DNA from: Rhodobacterales bacterium
Lineage (GTDB): Bacteria > Pseudomonadota > Alphaproteobacteria > Rhodobacterales > Rhodobacteraceae
Length of the DNA stretch: 64,000 bases
Assembly (NCBI GenBank): GCA_026400355.1
Contig: JAPLPE010000020.1
Location: 124,001-188,000 of the forward strand
Direction of reading: 5' to 3'
Part shown: positions 46,133 through 54,267 of the stretch, in pieces
Layout of the letters: each line of letters starts with the position of its first letter
Position numbering within the stretch: the first letter of the stretch is position 1
Notes under the pieces: generated by a model
Database searches by the model: none
Told to the model about the DNA's origin: nothing
The model's input: only the letters and a program-made list of their open reading frames with translations
Position numbers and translations under genes: made by a program

Positions 46133-47478
46133 TTCTTTCCCGCACGTTTGCGATAGACGATGTCGAGCCAGACAGCGAGCACAAGTACCACGCCCACGAC
46201 GATGTTCTGGTAGGGCGCATCCACGTTTACCATGCCCATCCCCGATTGCAGCGACTGCATGATCAGCGCGCCAAGGACCGCGCCATAGATCGTGCCGAAC
46301 CCACCGGCCAGCGCGGTGCCGCCAATGACGGCCGCCGCGATCACCCGCAGTTCGTCCAGCGTCCCGATGTCAAGCGAATGGTTGGTTAGGCGGGCCGAGG
46401 CAACAGCGGCGGAAATGGCGGTCAGGACGCCCATCAGGGCAAAGACCTTGACTGTCAGCCATTTCGTGTCGATCCCCGAAAGGGCGGCCGCGTCAGGATT
46501 GCCGCCCGTGGCAAAAACATAGCGGCCGAACCGGGTCTTGTTTGCCACGACCGTCATGACAAGCGCCACGACGGCAAGCAAGATGACCGAAATCGGCAGG
46601 CCAAAGGCCTGAGTATAGCCTTCGGGCATCGTTTCACCCCGTTCAGTGAACATCTTCTGCAACCGCGCGGGGGGGATCAGATAGGCGTTGATCTGGGCGA
46701 CAATTCCCATGATCATGCCGACCGAGACCAAGCTCAAGAACACTTCGGCCCATGCGGGCTTGACCTGAAACCCGTGCCCCGCCTTGGACCGGCGCGACGC
46801 CCAGATACCCCAGACGGTTAGCACCGCCACAACGGCGCCCAGGACCCACGACGCTGTGGACCCGATAGTGCCATTGGTGCCGCCCAGCATGAGGAAGGTT
46901 GGATCGAGGGGGCCGATAGTCTGGCCGCCGACGATCTCGTAGGCGACCTTGCTCCAGACAAGCAGGCCGCCGAGGGTGACGACAAAGGACGGGATGCCCT
47001 GATAGCCAACGAGCCAGCCCTGAAAGGCACCGATGACCATACCGGTGAACATGCCGCAGATGACGGCAATCGGCATGATCAGAGGGCTGCCAAGGCCAAG
47101 GCCGAGCCAATGGGGCAGGATCTCCGTCTGCATCATCGCCATGACGCCGGAACAGAGCGCGAGAAGCGATCCTACGGCGAGGTCGATGTTCCGGGTGACG
47201 ATGATGAACACCATGCCGGTCGCCATGATCGCGATAGACACGGTCTGAATGGCAAGGTTGTAGGTGTTCTGGGTCGACAGGAACTTGCCGTTGACCAGCC
47301 AGGCGAATGGGTTCCACGAGAAGGTGTCAAGCGCACGGATGCCGGTCCAGATCTGGAAGGCAAGGCTGATCAGCACGAGGACGCCCAGCATGCCCATAAG
47401 GCGCGAGTCGATTTCCATCGTGTCGAGGATGCTGCGGCGCGGCTTTTCAGCGCTACGCGATTGCGCGGTATCAGTCAT
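46129..47478 (-). CDS. xylH: D-xylose ABC transporter permease
   Basis: A 449-residue CUT2 permease, longer than typical ribose permeases, as expected for XylH. Features are [20 protein letters not shown] near 83, the duplicated-family motif [16 protein letters not shown] near 161, and the EAA-like [20 protein letters not shown] near 324, followed by [20 protein letters not shown] near 390. Ten or more helices are visible. The 125-base gap before it contains a strong hairpin that could reduce its expression relative to xylF. Confidence 0.94.
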   Translation of the reverse strand: MTDTAQSRSAEKPRRSILDTMEIDSRLMGMLGVLVLISLAFQIWTGIRALDTFSWNPFAWLVNGKFLSTQNTYNLAIQTVSIAIMATGMVFIIVTRNIDLAVGSLLALCSGVMAMMQTEILPHWLGLGLGSPLIMPIAVICGMFTGMVIGAFQGWLVGYQGIPSFVVTLGGLLVWSKVAYEIVGGQTIGPLDPTFLMLGGTNGTIGSTASWVLGAVVAVLTVWGIWASRRSKAGHGFQVKPAWAEVFLSLVSVGMIMGIVAQINAYLIPPARLQKMFTERGETMPEGYTQAFGLPISVILLAVVALVMTVVANKTRFGRYVFATGGNPDAAALSGIDTKWLTVKVFALMGVLTAISAAVASARLTNHSLDIGTLDELRVIAAAVIGGTALAGGFGTIYGAVLGALIMQSLQSGMGMVNVDAPYQNIVVGVVLVLAVWLDIVYRKRAGKK

Positions 47479-47554
47479 GTGAGATGCCTCTCTCCCCGGA
47501 AACTGGCCTGACGGAATCTTGATCTTCGGGGCTAGCAGCCCTCTTTGAAGGTAA

Positions 47555-47582
47555 ACCGCCCCGGACGTGTGTCCGGGGCGGT
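47555..47582 (-). terminator. Strong 12-bp stem-loop between xylF and xylH
   Basis: ACCGCCCCGGAC (47555-47566), loop GTGT, GTCCGGGGCGGT (47571-47582) is a perfect stem 21 bases after the xylF stop on the minus strand. Only a short T run follows. Such hairpins behind a binding-protein gene typically cause partial termination or protect the upstream message. Confidence 0.75.
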
Positions 47583-47603
47583 CCGTAGTGTCAGATCGTC
47601 AGA

Positions 47604-48626
47604 TCAGGGGCAGGGAGCCACACCGGTCACGCCCTGGCAGAGCACGTCAAGCGAGATCCAGCCGGCATCCACGACCACGGACAGGTTGGCCTTGGTGATC
47701 GGCAGGGGGGCAAGCAGGATCGAGTTGACTGTGTTGCCGCCGGGGGTGGTGAAGGGCGCAGAGCCTTCCACGGCGTCAAGAGCGGTGCCCGAGGCCAGAG
47801 CCACGGCAACGGTCCCGGCCGCAGCACCCAGCGCACGGCTGTCCTTCCAGACCGAAACGGTCTGAGTGCCGAGAGCAACGCGGTTCAGAGCGGCGAGGTC
47901 GCCGTCCTGGCCCGAAACGGGGATGCCATCTAGACCGACAGCGGCGAGAGCAGCGACAACACCACCGGCCATGCCGTCGTTCGATGCGACAACGGCGTCA
48001 ACCTTGTTGTCGTTCGCGGTCAGGATCTGTTCCATGTTGCGCTGTGCGTTCGCTGGCAGCCAGCCGTCGGTGTAGGTTTCGCCGACGATGGTGATCGCGC
48101 CCGAGTCGATCGCAGCCTGCAGGATTTCCTGCTGGCCGCCACGCAGGAAGTCCGCGTTCGGGTCGGTGTTGGCACCCTTCATCATGACATAGTTGCCGGT
48201 CGGCGCAGCTTCGAGCACCGCACGGGCCTGCATCCGGCCAACTTCGACGTTGTCGAAGGTGATGTAGAAGGCATTGGGGTCCTCGATCAGACGGTCGTAG
48301 GCGATGACGGGGATACCGGCATCGGCGGCGGCCTGCATCGCCGGAGCAATGGCCTGGCTGTCCTGAGCTAGGATGATCAGCGCATCAACGCCTTGGGCGA
48401 TCAGCGATTCGATGTCGGCAAGCTGCTTGGACGACGACGACTGAGCGTCAGCCGAAACATAGGCCGCACCGGCTGCGTCAAGCGCCCCAACGATGGCGGC
48501 TTCGTCCGTCTTCCAACGCTCTTCCTGGAAATTCGACCAGCTCACACCCACGGTGATGTCCTGGGCGAGTGCAGCAGAGCTGAAACCGACCGTCGCGATG
48601 ACGGCGGCAACGATTGCATTGCGCAT
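47604..48626 (-). CDS. xylF: D-xylose-binding periplasmic protein
   Basis: A 340-residue CUT2 binding protein with a Sec signal (MRNAIVAAVIATVGFSSAAL then AQ, cleaved before DITVGVSW). VGVSWSNFQEERWKTDEAAI matches the start of XylF, with SLIAQGVDALIILAQDSQAI near 74, VIAYDRLIEDPNAFYITFDN near 105 and VASNDGMAGGVVAALAAVGL near 218. The ATG at 48626 has an excellent Shine-Dalgarno, AGGGAGGAC. It is the first gene of the operon, divergent from the ROK regulator. Confidence 0.96.
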   Translation of the reverse strand: MRNAIVAAVIATVGFSSAALAQDITVGVSWSNFQEERWKTDEAAIVGALDAAGAAYVSADAQSSSSKQLADIESLIAQGVDALIILAQDSQAIAPAMQAAADAGIPVIAYDRLIEDPNAFYITFDNVEVGRMQARAVLEAAPTGNYVMMKGANTDPNADFLRGGQQEILQAAIDSGAITIVGETYTDGWLPANAQRNMEQILTANDNKVDAVVASNDGMAGGVVAALAAVGLDGIPVSGQDGDLAALNRVALGTQTVSVWKDSRALGAAAGTVAVALASGTALDAVEGSAPFTTPGGNTVNSILLAPLPITKANLSVVVDAGWISLDVLCQGVTGVAPCP

Positions 48627-48848
48627 ATGAGTCCTCCCTAAATACGCATACCCCCCGAAAGGGGCCGCGGGCCCTTGAGCCCGACGCTGACAGGTTGCCG
48701 ATATTATTTCAGTTGTCAAAATATAAATTTGTCCTGTCAGCCCGTATTGGCCCTTTTCCTCTAGGCGGACGCAAGATTCTTAGGCAGAGTTTGAGAGATC
48801 CTGCCACCAGGACTTCGAAACAGCAGAAATAGTTCGGAATCTGAAGTT
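48627..48848. promoter_or_regulatory. Divergent xylF/ROK-regulator control region
   Basis: 222 bases between the two starts. An AT-rich core lies at 48701-48731 and is flanked by TTGTC repeats (TTGTCA at 48713, TTTGTCCTGTCAG to 48740), the likely binding site of the ROK regulator. TTGACA on the minus strand (48714-48719) could be a -35 for xylF, but no good -10 lies at the right distance. No firm promoter call is made. Confidence 0.45.
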
Positions 48849-50123
48849 ATGTATGACGAAACAGTCCCGAAATCGCCCGAATCAGAGGGAGGCCCGGTCG
48901 GATGCGGGCCGATTCTGCACAGTGCCGGGAATGAGGCCAGGCCTCTCCGCCAGCAGGTGTTCGAACATGTGCGGGCCGCGGGGCGGGCGGCACGGGCCGA
49001 TGTCACGCGGGCGCTCAACATCAGCGGCGGGTCGGTCACGACGATCACGTCAGACCTGATCGCCGACGGTTTCCTGCGCGAGGTCGAGGGGACACCGCCG
49101 CCGGGCGGTCAGGCCGGGCGCGGACGGCCCCCCGTGGCGCTCGAAGTTGTGCCCGAGGGGCGCAATGTCATCGGGATCAAGCTGTCGGACGAACGCCATT
49201 CCGCCGTGCTGACCGATTTCGCGGGCAACATGCTGGCCGACGCAACCCTTCCCACCCCGCCAATCCGCAAGACGCTCGACCAGATCATGGACGAGATGGG
49301 CGAGCTGATCGCAACCTTGCTGACAAACGCGGGGATGACGAAATCCGATGTCGTGGCCGTGGGCATCGGCGTGCCGGGGCTGGTGGACCATGAAACCGGG
49401 TCGATCCCCTGGTCGCCGTTGATGAGCGAGCCTGACGTGCATCTCAAACCCGCGTTCGAGGCGCGATTTGGGATCCCCGTGCATGTGGACAACGACTCGA
49501 ACGTGTTGACGCTGGCCGAGCTTTGGTTCGGCGCGGGGCGGGCCATGTCGGATTTTGCGGTGGTGACCATCGAACAGGGCGTCGGCATGGGCATGGTGCT
49601 GGGCAACCGCTTGTTCAGGGGCACCCGGGGGATGGGGCTCGAACTCGGGCATATCAAGGTGCAGCTTGACGGCGCGCTCTGCCGCTGCGGCCAACGGGGG
49701 TGCCTTGAGGCCTACCTCGCCGACTATGCGCTGGCGCGCGAGGCCTCCACGGCCTTGGGGCGCAACCCGCGCAACATGCAAAGCCCGCATTCCATGCTGG
49801 AAACGCTCTTTGGCGAGGCGAAGGCGGGCAATCAGGCGGCGCTGACCATCTTCCGCCGGGCGGGGCGCTATCTGTCGGTGGGGCTGGCCAATGTGATCCA
49901 GCTTTTCGACCCGGAACTCATCATCCTGTCGGGCGAACGGATGCGCTATGACTACCTCTATGCTGAGGAAGTGCTGGCCGAGATGCGGTCCCTCACCCTC
50001 TCGGACGGACGCCCCCCCTGCAAGGTCGAGATCCACGCCTGGGGCGATCTGGTCTGGGCGCAGGGGGCCACGGCGCTGGCCCTGTCGGCGGTCACGGACG
50101 CGGCGCTGGGGGGCGGGGGATAG
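48849..50123 (+). CDS. ROK-family transcriptional regulator (XylR-like)
   Basis: A 424-residue NagC/XylR-type ROK regulator. The N-terminal winged helix (LRQQVFEHVRAAGRAARADV, then TRALNISGGSVTTITSDLIA) lies at about residues 33-75; the sugar-kinase-like ROK domain follows with VGIGVPGLVDHETGSIPWSP near 175, VDNDSNVLTLAELWFGAG near 216 and the zinc motif LCRCGQRGCLEAY near 277. Such proteins repress xylose genes and release on binding sugar. Divergence from the xyl operon supports this role. The gene is complete. Confidence 0.92.
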   Translation: MYDETVPKSPESEGGPVGCGPILHSAGNEARPLRQQVFEHVRAAGRAARADVTRALNISGGSVTTITSDLIADGFLREVEGTPPPGGQAGRGRPPVALEVVPEGRNVIGIKLSDERHSAVLTDFAGNMLADATLPTPPIRKTLDQIMDEMGELIATLLTNAGMTKSDVVAVGIGVPGLVDHETGSIPWSPLMSEPDVHLKPAFEARFGIPVHVDNDSNVLTLAELWFGAGRAMSDFAVVTIEQGVGMGMVLGNRLFRGTRGMGLELGHIKVQLDGALCRCGQRGCLEAYLADYALAREASTALGRNPRNMQSPHSMLETLFGEAKAGNQAALTIFRRAGRYLSVGLANVIQLFDPELIILSGERMRYDYLYAEEVLAEMRSLTLSDGRPPCKVEIHAWGDLVWAQGATALALSAVTDAALGGGG

Positions 50124-50217
50124 GGTTCGCCGTCTTGCGGTCGGTGGCCGTTGTGCGGACAAAGCAGAGCTTTGACCTGCTTGAGCCTCCGGTTGTTTCC
50201 GGGCAGCAGATGAGCGA

Positions 50218-50406
50218 ATCACGAAACAGAACGGTTTGCCGTCCACTCAGGGATGGATCGGCAGTGTAGGTTTCTATGCGTCTGCCACTGGCCTTTTCGA
50301 CGACCCTCATGGAGGCGACGTTGTCGGTGCTGGTCGTGATATCGACATGCCTCAGCCAGACCTCTCTTGCGGTTAGAAGGATGGCCAGAAGCGCGGTCGT
50401 CGCCAG
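50218..50406 (-). pseudogene. GNAT acetyltransferase C-terminal remnant
   Basis: The minus strand reads REVWLRHVDITTSTDNVASM and RVVEKASGRRIETYTADPSL, then SGRQTVLFRDSL, the last strands of a GNAT acetyltransferase (acceptor VDITTSTDNVASxRVxEKxG). A TGA precedes LATTALLAIL in frame, and no acetyl-CoA loop is present, so only the end survives. It fills most of the 455-base gap between the ROK regulator and the YoaP-like gene; the rest of that gap shows nothing I can name. Confidence 0.6.
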
Positions 50407-50578
50407 CCCTTCTCACCGTCGCTCCGATCAGATTGGCCGCCCGGTCTTTGCCACCAGCGACACCGGCACCGTGGTCGGTTGACAATCCGCGTGCGACCGT
50501 TGGCGACATGACGTGGATCATTCTGCGCAAATGGCCGACATGCAATCTTGTGGCAATTGCTCTGTTCAGAGGTGTGAG

Positions 50579-51334
50579 ATGGCAAGCATCGTGACCGTCA
50601 CCGATGTTTCGGTCGAAACCATCGGCTTCTTCTGCAAAATGAGTGCGCGAAAGTCCGAGGCCTGGCGGGCCAAACGCGCCTGGTTGCGGGCGCGCTTCGC
50701 CGAGGGCCTGCAAATGCGGCTGCTGGGGGATGGCGAGAGGGGCTTTGTAGAGTTCATTCCGGGCCGCTATGCTTGGCGCGCCATCACCGGGGCCGACGAT
50801 TTCGTCGTGATCCATTGCCTCTGGGTCGTCGGCAAGAGCAAGGGCAAGGGCTTTTCACGCCTGCTGCTTGACGAGGTCGAGGACTGGGCCACGCAGAACG
50901 GGTTTGGTGGCGTTGCGACGCTGACCAGCACTGGGAACTGGCTGATCTCGCCCGGTATCCTTGAAACGCGGGGATATACGGCCGTCGATCGCACCGCGCC
51001 GGGATTTTCCCTGATGCTGCGGGCCTTCAGACCGGGTCCCGAACCCAGGCTCTGCAACGGATGGGAGGATAAGGCCCGCGCTCTTGGTCCGGGGCTTGTG
51101 GTGTTGCGCTCGGCGCAATGCCCCTATCTGGAGGACGCCGCCGACAATGCCCGAACGGCGGCCACAAAGCTTGGTCTTCCTTTCACTGACCGGATGATCG
51201 AAACCGCCGAAGACCTGCGCAAGCTGTCACCAACACCCTATGGTGTTTTCGCGCTGGGACATGACGGAGCGCTGATTTCCAGCACCTACTTGCTGGAGAA
51301 GGACATCATCAAGGCCGTTCAGGCGCGGTCCTGA
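50579..51334 (+). CDS. GNAT/YoaP-like acetyltransferase-family protein
   Basis: About 251 residues. The N-terminal GNAT fold shows VIHCLWVVGKSKGKGFSRLL near 80, with the acetyl-CoA loop KGKGFSRLLLDEVE, and ATLTSTGNWLISPGILETRG near 112. The C-terminal part (LVVLRSAQCPYLEDAADNAR near 176 onward) matches the YoaP-type extension with a conserved CPY motif. Substrate unknown. The ATG at 50579 is preceded by GAGG and gives a family-like start; an in-frame ATG upstream at 50513 is less plausible. Confidence 0.8.
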   Translation: MASIVTVTDVSVETIGFFCKMSARKSEAWRAKRAWLRARFAEGLQMRLLGDGERGFVEFIPGRYAWRAITGADDFVVIHCLWVVGKSKGKGFSRLLLDEVEDWATQNGFGGVATLTSTGNWLISPGILETRGYTAVDRTAPGFSLMLRAFRPGPEPRLCNGWEDKARALGPGLVVLRSAQCPYLEDAADNARTAATKLGLPFTDRMIETAEDLRKLSPTPYGVFALGHDGALISSTYLLEKDIIKAVQARS

Positions 51335-51468
51335 GAGGCATTCCGGTGCGCGGTCCGGTTTTGTCGTCAAGTCATGCTCTTTTGCCCCGCTCCGGCGCCT
51401 GGAGGGTCCCTTCGACTCCGGTCTCGGCAGAGCATGATCGGATTTGACGCCGCCTTCGTTCCGGAATA

Positions 51469-51483
51469 GAACATAATAGGAAC
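51469..51483 (+). promoter_or_regulatory. LexA (SOS) box upstream of imuA
   Basis: GAAC-ATAATAG-GAAC fits the GAAC-N7-GAAC form of the Rhodobacter/alphaproteobacterial LexA site. It lies 52 bases before the imuA ATG. A further GAAC at 51490-51493 repeats the half-site with a shorter gap. It would put the imuA-imuB-dnaE2 genes under DNA-damage control. Confidence 0.75.
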
Positions 51484-51534
51484 ATTCTGAACCTGCGAGT
51501 CCCCGTGCAGTGCCTGCCCCATCTTCCTCCCTCC

Positions 51535-52161
51535 ATGACAGACCGGCCCGACCCGGGGGACCGTCAGGCCACCTTGGCCGAGATATTCCCAGAAACGGCG
51601 GTCGATGCGGCGGCGGTGGGCTTTGCGCTGGCGCATCTGCGGGCCGACAAGGGGCCGGTCCTGTGGATTCAGGATCGCCTGTCGCGGCGCGAAACCGGGC
51701 GGCCCTATCTGGCCGGGATGGGTGCGCCCTTCGACGTGCTCCTGCTCGAAGTGGGGCGGGCGGTCGATGTGCTCTGGGCGATGGAACAGGGATTGGGCTG
51801 TCCGGGTCTGGGCGGCGTGATCGGAGAGGTCTGGGGCGAGGCCCCGGCGCTCGACTTTACCGCGACGAAGCGGCTGGCACTCCGGTCCGAGGCGCATGGC
51901 GTGGCGGCCTGGCTTATCCGGCGCGCGGCCCAGCCCGATCTGTCGGCGGCGCGGGAACGCTGGCGGGTGGGGTCGCTGCCCTCGCTCGCCCATCCGCTGG
52001 ACAGCAGGGCCCCGGGCGATCCGCTCTGGCGGGCCGACCTGTTCCGCGCCCGCTGGCGGCAACCGGCCGGATGGGTGGCACGATATGACAAGGCGACCCA
52101 TGCGCTTACCCTTGACCACGGGATCGAGAGCACGCCGGATATCCAGCGCGCCCGCGCCTGA
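51535..52161 (+). CDS. imuA: ImuA, RecA-like SOS mutagenesis protein
   Basis: About 208 residues of the ImuA family, a RecA-like protein that assists ImuB and DnaE2 in damage-induced mutagenesis. Family features are TLAEIFPETAVDAAAVGFAL near residue 14, ADKGPVLWIQDRLSRRETGR near 36, GLGGVIGEVWGEAPALDFTA near 90 and TKRLALRSEAHGVAAWLIRR near 110. ATG at 51535 is preferred; a GTG at 51505 would extend the start by 10 residues. The stop lies in the first unit of the tandem repeat that separates it from imuB. SOS box upstream. Confidence 0.88.
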   Translation: MTDRPDPGDRQATLAEIFPETAVDAAAVGFALAHLRADKGPVLWIQDRLSRRETGRPYLAGMGAPFDVLLLEVGRAVDVLWAMEQGLGCPGLGGVIGEVWGEAPALDFTATKRLALRSEAHGVAAWLIRRAAQPDLSAARERWRVGSLPSLAHPLDSRAPGDPLWRADLFRARWRQPAGWVARYDKATHALTLDHGIESTPDIQRARA

Positions 52162-52290
52162 AAGGCGCATGACTCTTCAAGTGCCTGAAAGGCGCATGAC
52201 TCTTCAAGTGCCTGAAAGGCGCATGACTCTTCAAGTGCCTGAAGGGCGCAGGACTGTTCAAGTGCCTGAAGGGCGCCTCCTCTTCCGACG
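52157..52290 (+). repeat. 27-bp tandem repeat between imuA and imuB
   Basis: Units start at 52157, 52184, 52211 and 52238, each opening CCTGAAAGGC or CCTGAAGGGC, with a fifth, partial copy at 52265. The first three are near-identical, the fourth has a few changes. Each contains a small GCCT-GAA-AGGC hairpin. The imuA stop lies in unit 1 and the imuB start is 16 bases past the array. It is a direct tandem array with no spacers, not a CRISPR. Confidence 0.9.
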
Positions 52291-52305
52291 ACAGAGGCGC
52301 ATGGC

Positions 52306-54195
52306 ATGACGGTCAAGGACAAGCTGCCCGTCCTCACCTTCCCCCGCCCCGCCCCGCCAAAGGACGAACCTGCCGGGGACACCGCTCAGGAAACATCCGC
52401 CTGCCGGGCCGATCCTGACGATCTGGCCCGCGCCATCGTCGCCCTGCAGGCCGCGATGGAACAGGAACTTCATCGCGCAAGGCAACGCCCCCCCGCTCCG
52501 AAACCCCGGGACGAGGAGGAGAGCTTCAGCCCCGTGGGCATCCCCCGCCCCCAAACGCGCCCGCAATGGCGCGCCGGCGCGGGCCTGCCCGGGGACGCGG
52601 CAAAGGCCGGGCGGGCGGGTGCCGCCGCAGGCGCAGTTGCCCCGCCCGGAGAGACGCGCGATCCCCTGTCGCGGCGCATCCTGTCGCTGCACCTGCCCCG
52701 CTTTGCGATGGAACGCTGGCTCCGCGCCGCAGGCCAGCGGGGCGAGGTCATCCCCGACGACCTGCCGATCGCGCTGGCCATCGAAGGCCCACACGGCCCG
52801 GTCGTCCATGCCACCAACCGCGCCGCCGAACAGGCGGGCGTTCATGCGGGCAGCCGCGTGGTCGACATGCGCGCGCTCTGCCCCACGCTCCGCGTCGACT
52901 ATGCCGATACCGGGGCCGACCGGGCGACGTTGACGCGGCTGATGCTCTGGGCGCGGCGCTGGTGCCCCTGGACGGCCCTCGACGGCGCCGCAGGCCTTGT
53001 CATGGACACGACCGGGTCCGCCCATCTCTGGGGGGGCGAGGCCGCGTTTCTGAAGGAAATCGAGGGGCGGCTGGCCGTCCTTGGCCTGACGGCGCAACTC
53101 GCCATCGCCCCCACCCATGGCGCGGCCTGGGCGCTGGCCCGCTTTGGTCCGCACCGCAGCCTCTGCCCGGCGGACACACTGGCGCTGCAGGTGGCCCCCC
53201 TGCCCGTCCGCGCCCTGCGGCTGACGGCGGATACGGTGCTCCTGCTGCAGCGGCTGGGCCTCAAGACGGTGGGCGATCTGGCCGCCGTGCCGCGCCTCTC
53301 GCTCGCCCGGCGGTTCTCGCGGGCGGCGCTGGCGGAAAACCCGCTCCTCCGGCTCGATCAAATGATGGGGCGGCTGGCCGAACCCGTCTCCTCGCCCGAC
53401 GACCCGCCCCGCTTTGCCGTGCAGACGAAGCTCGCCGAACCGGTGCAGGACCCCACGCCATGGCTGCCCGAACTCACCGACGAACTGTGCGCGGGGCTGT
53501 CTGCGGCCGGTTTCGGCGCCCGACGGCTGACGCTCACCATCTATCGCAGCGATGGCGAGGTGGCCGCAGTCGAGGTCGCAACATCGCAGGCCAGCCGCGA
53601 CGCGCGGCATCTGGCGCGGCTGTTCGACGGCAAGCTGGACCGGATGGACCCGGGGTTCGGGTTCGACCTGATCACACTGGCGGCCAGCGTGGCCGAGAAA
53701 CTCGCCACCCATCAGTCCCGGCTGGACGGAGAGGCCGGGGACGGGGCGGACCTTGCCCATCTGGTGGACCGGCTGGCGGCCCGGTTCGGCCCCCGCGCCC
53801 TGCGCCGCCCGGCCCTGCACGAAAGCCATCTGCCCGAACGGCGCGAGGACTGGGTCCCCGCCATGGCTGGCCGCCCCCCCGCCCCCCTGCCCGCCCGCAC
53901 CGAACGCCCGATCCGCCTGTTCGACCCGCCCGAAGAGGTGCAGGTCATCTACGCCGTCCCCGAAGGCCCACCCGCCCAGTTCATCTGGCGCCGCCTGACC
54001 CACCGCGTCACCCGCTTTGCCGGACCCGAACGGATCGCGCCCGAATGGTGGCGCGACCGCCCCGGCACGCGGCTCCGCGACTATTACCGGATCGAGGATC
54101 ACCTGGGACAGCGCTACTGGATTTTTCGCGACGGCGTGGTGGGAGACGGGCGCGGCGACACACCGCGCTGGTTCGTGCACGGGGCCTTCGGATGA
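52306..54195 (+). CDS. imuB: ImuB, Y-family polymerase-like mutasome protein
   Basis: A 629-residue protein of the ImuB family, a catalytically inactive Y-family polymerase homologue that links ImuA, the beta clamp and DnaE2. The Y-family part begins at about residue 121 (RRILSLHLPRFAMERWLRAA); the acidic residues of an active DinB are replaced here (SLHLPRFA where polymerases have HVDMDAFYA). LQRLGLKTVGDLAAVPRLSL near 318 is the helix-hairpin-helix region. The C-terminal RDYYRIEDHLGQRYWIFRDG is family-typical. About 120 N-terminal residues, Pro/Ala-rich, are an unusual extension. The start is fixed by the tandem repeat upstream. Confidence 0.9.
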   Translation: MTVKDKLPVLTFPRPAPPKDEPAGDTAQETSACRADPDDLARAIVALQAAMEQELHRARQRPPAPKPRDEEESFSPVGIPRPQTRPQWRAGAGLPGDAAKAGRAGAAAGAVAPPGETRDPLSRRILSLHLPRFAMERWLRAAGQRGEVIPDDLPIALAIEGPHGPVVHATNRAAEQAGVHAGSRVVDMRALCPTLRVDYADTGADRATLTRLMLWARRWCPWTALDGAAGLVMDTTGSAHLWGGEAAFLKEIEGRLAVLGLTAQLAIAPTHGAAWALARFGPHRSLCPADTLALQVAPLPVRALRLTADTVLLLQRLGLKTVGDLAAVPRLSLARRFSRAALAENPLLRLDQMMGRLAEPVSSPDDPPRFAVQTKLAEPVQDPTPWLPELTDELCAGLSAAGFGARRLTLTIYRSDGEVAAVEVATSQASRDARHLARLFDGKLDRMDPGFGFDLITLAASVAEKLATHQSRLDGEAGDGADLAHLVDRLAARFGPRALRRPALHESHLPERREDWVPAMAGRPPAPLPARTERPIRLFDPPEEVQVIYAVPEGPPAQFIWRRLTHRVTRFAGPERIAPEWWRDRPGTRLRDYYRIEDHLGQRYWIFRDGVVGDGRGDTPRWFVHGAFG

Positions 54196-54267
54196 GACCG
54201 TGCGTCTGTCGGGGCCGAAGGCCGGGGGCAGAGCCCCCAATCTCCGGCCGGGTCATGGGGCCGCCCC

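Noticed and set aside
51372-51437. TCATGCTCT/AGAGCATGA inverted repeat upstream of imuA
   Set aside because: Nine-base arms 48 bases apart are weak evidence; it resembles common rhizobial-type repeat ends but could be chance.
52157-52290. Possible CRISPR array
   Set aside because: Units are contiguous 27-bp direct repeats without unique spacers, and no cas genes are nearby.
52258-54240. A 660-codon minus-strand open frame opposite imuB
   Set aside because: High-GC shadow; composition Gly/Arg/Gln-rich with no domain, while imuB on the plus strand has clear family motifs.
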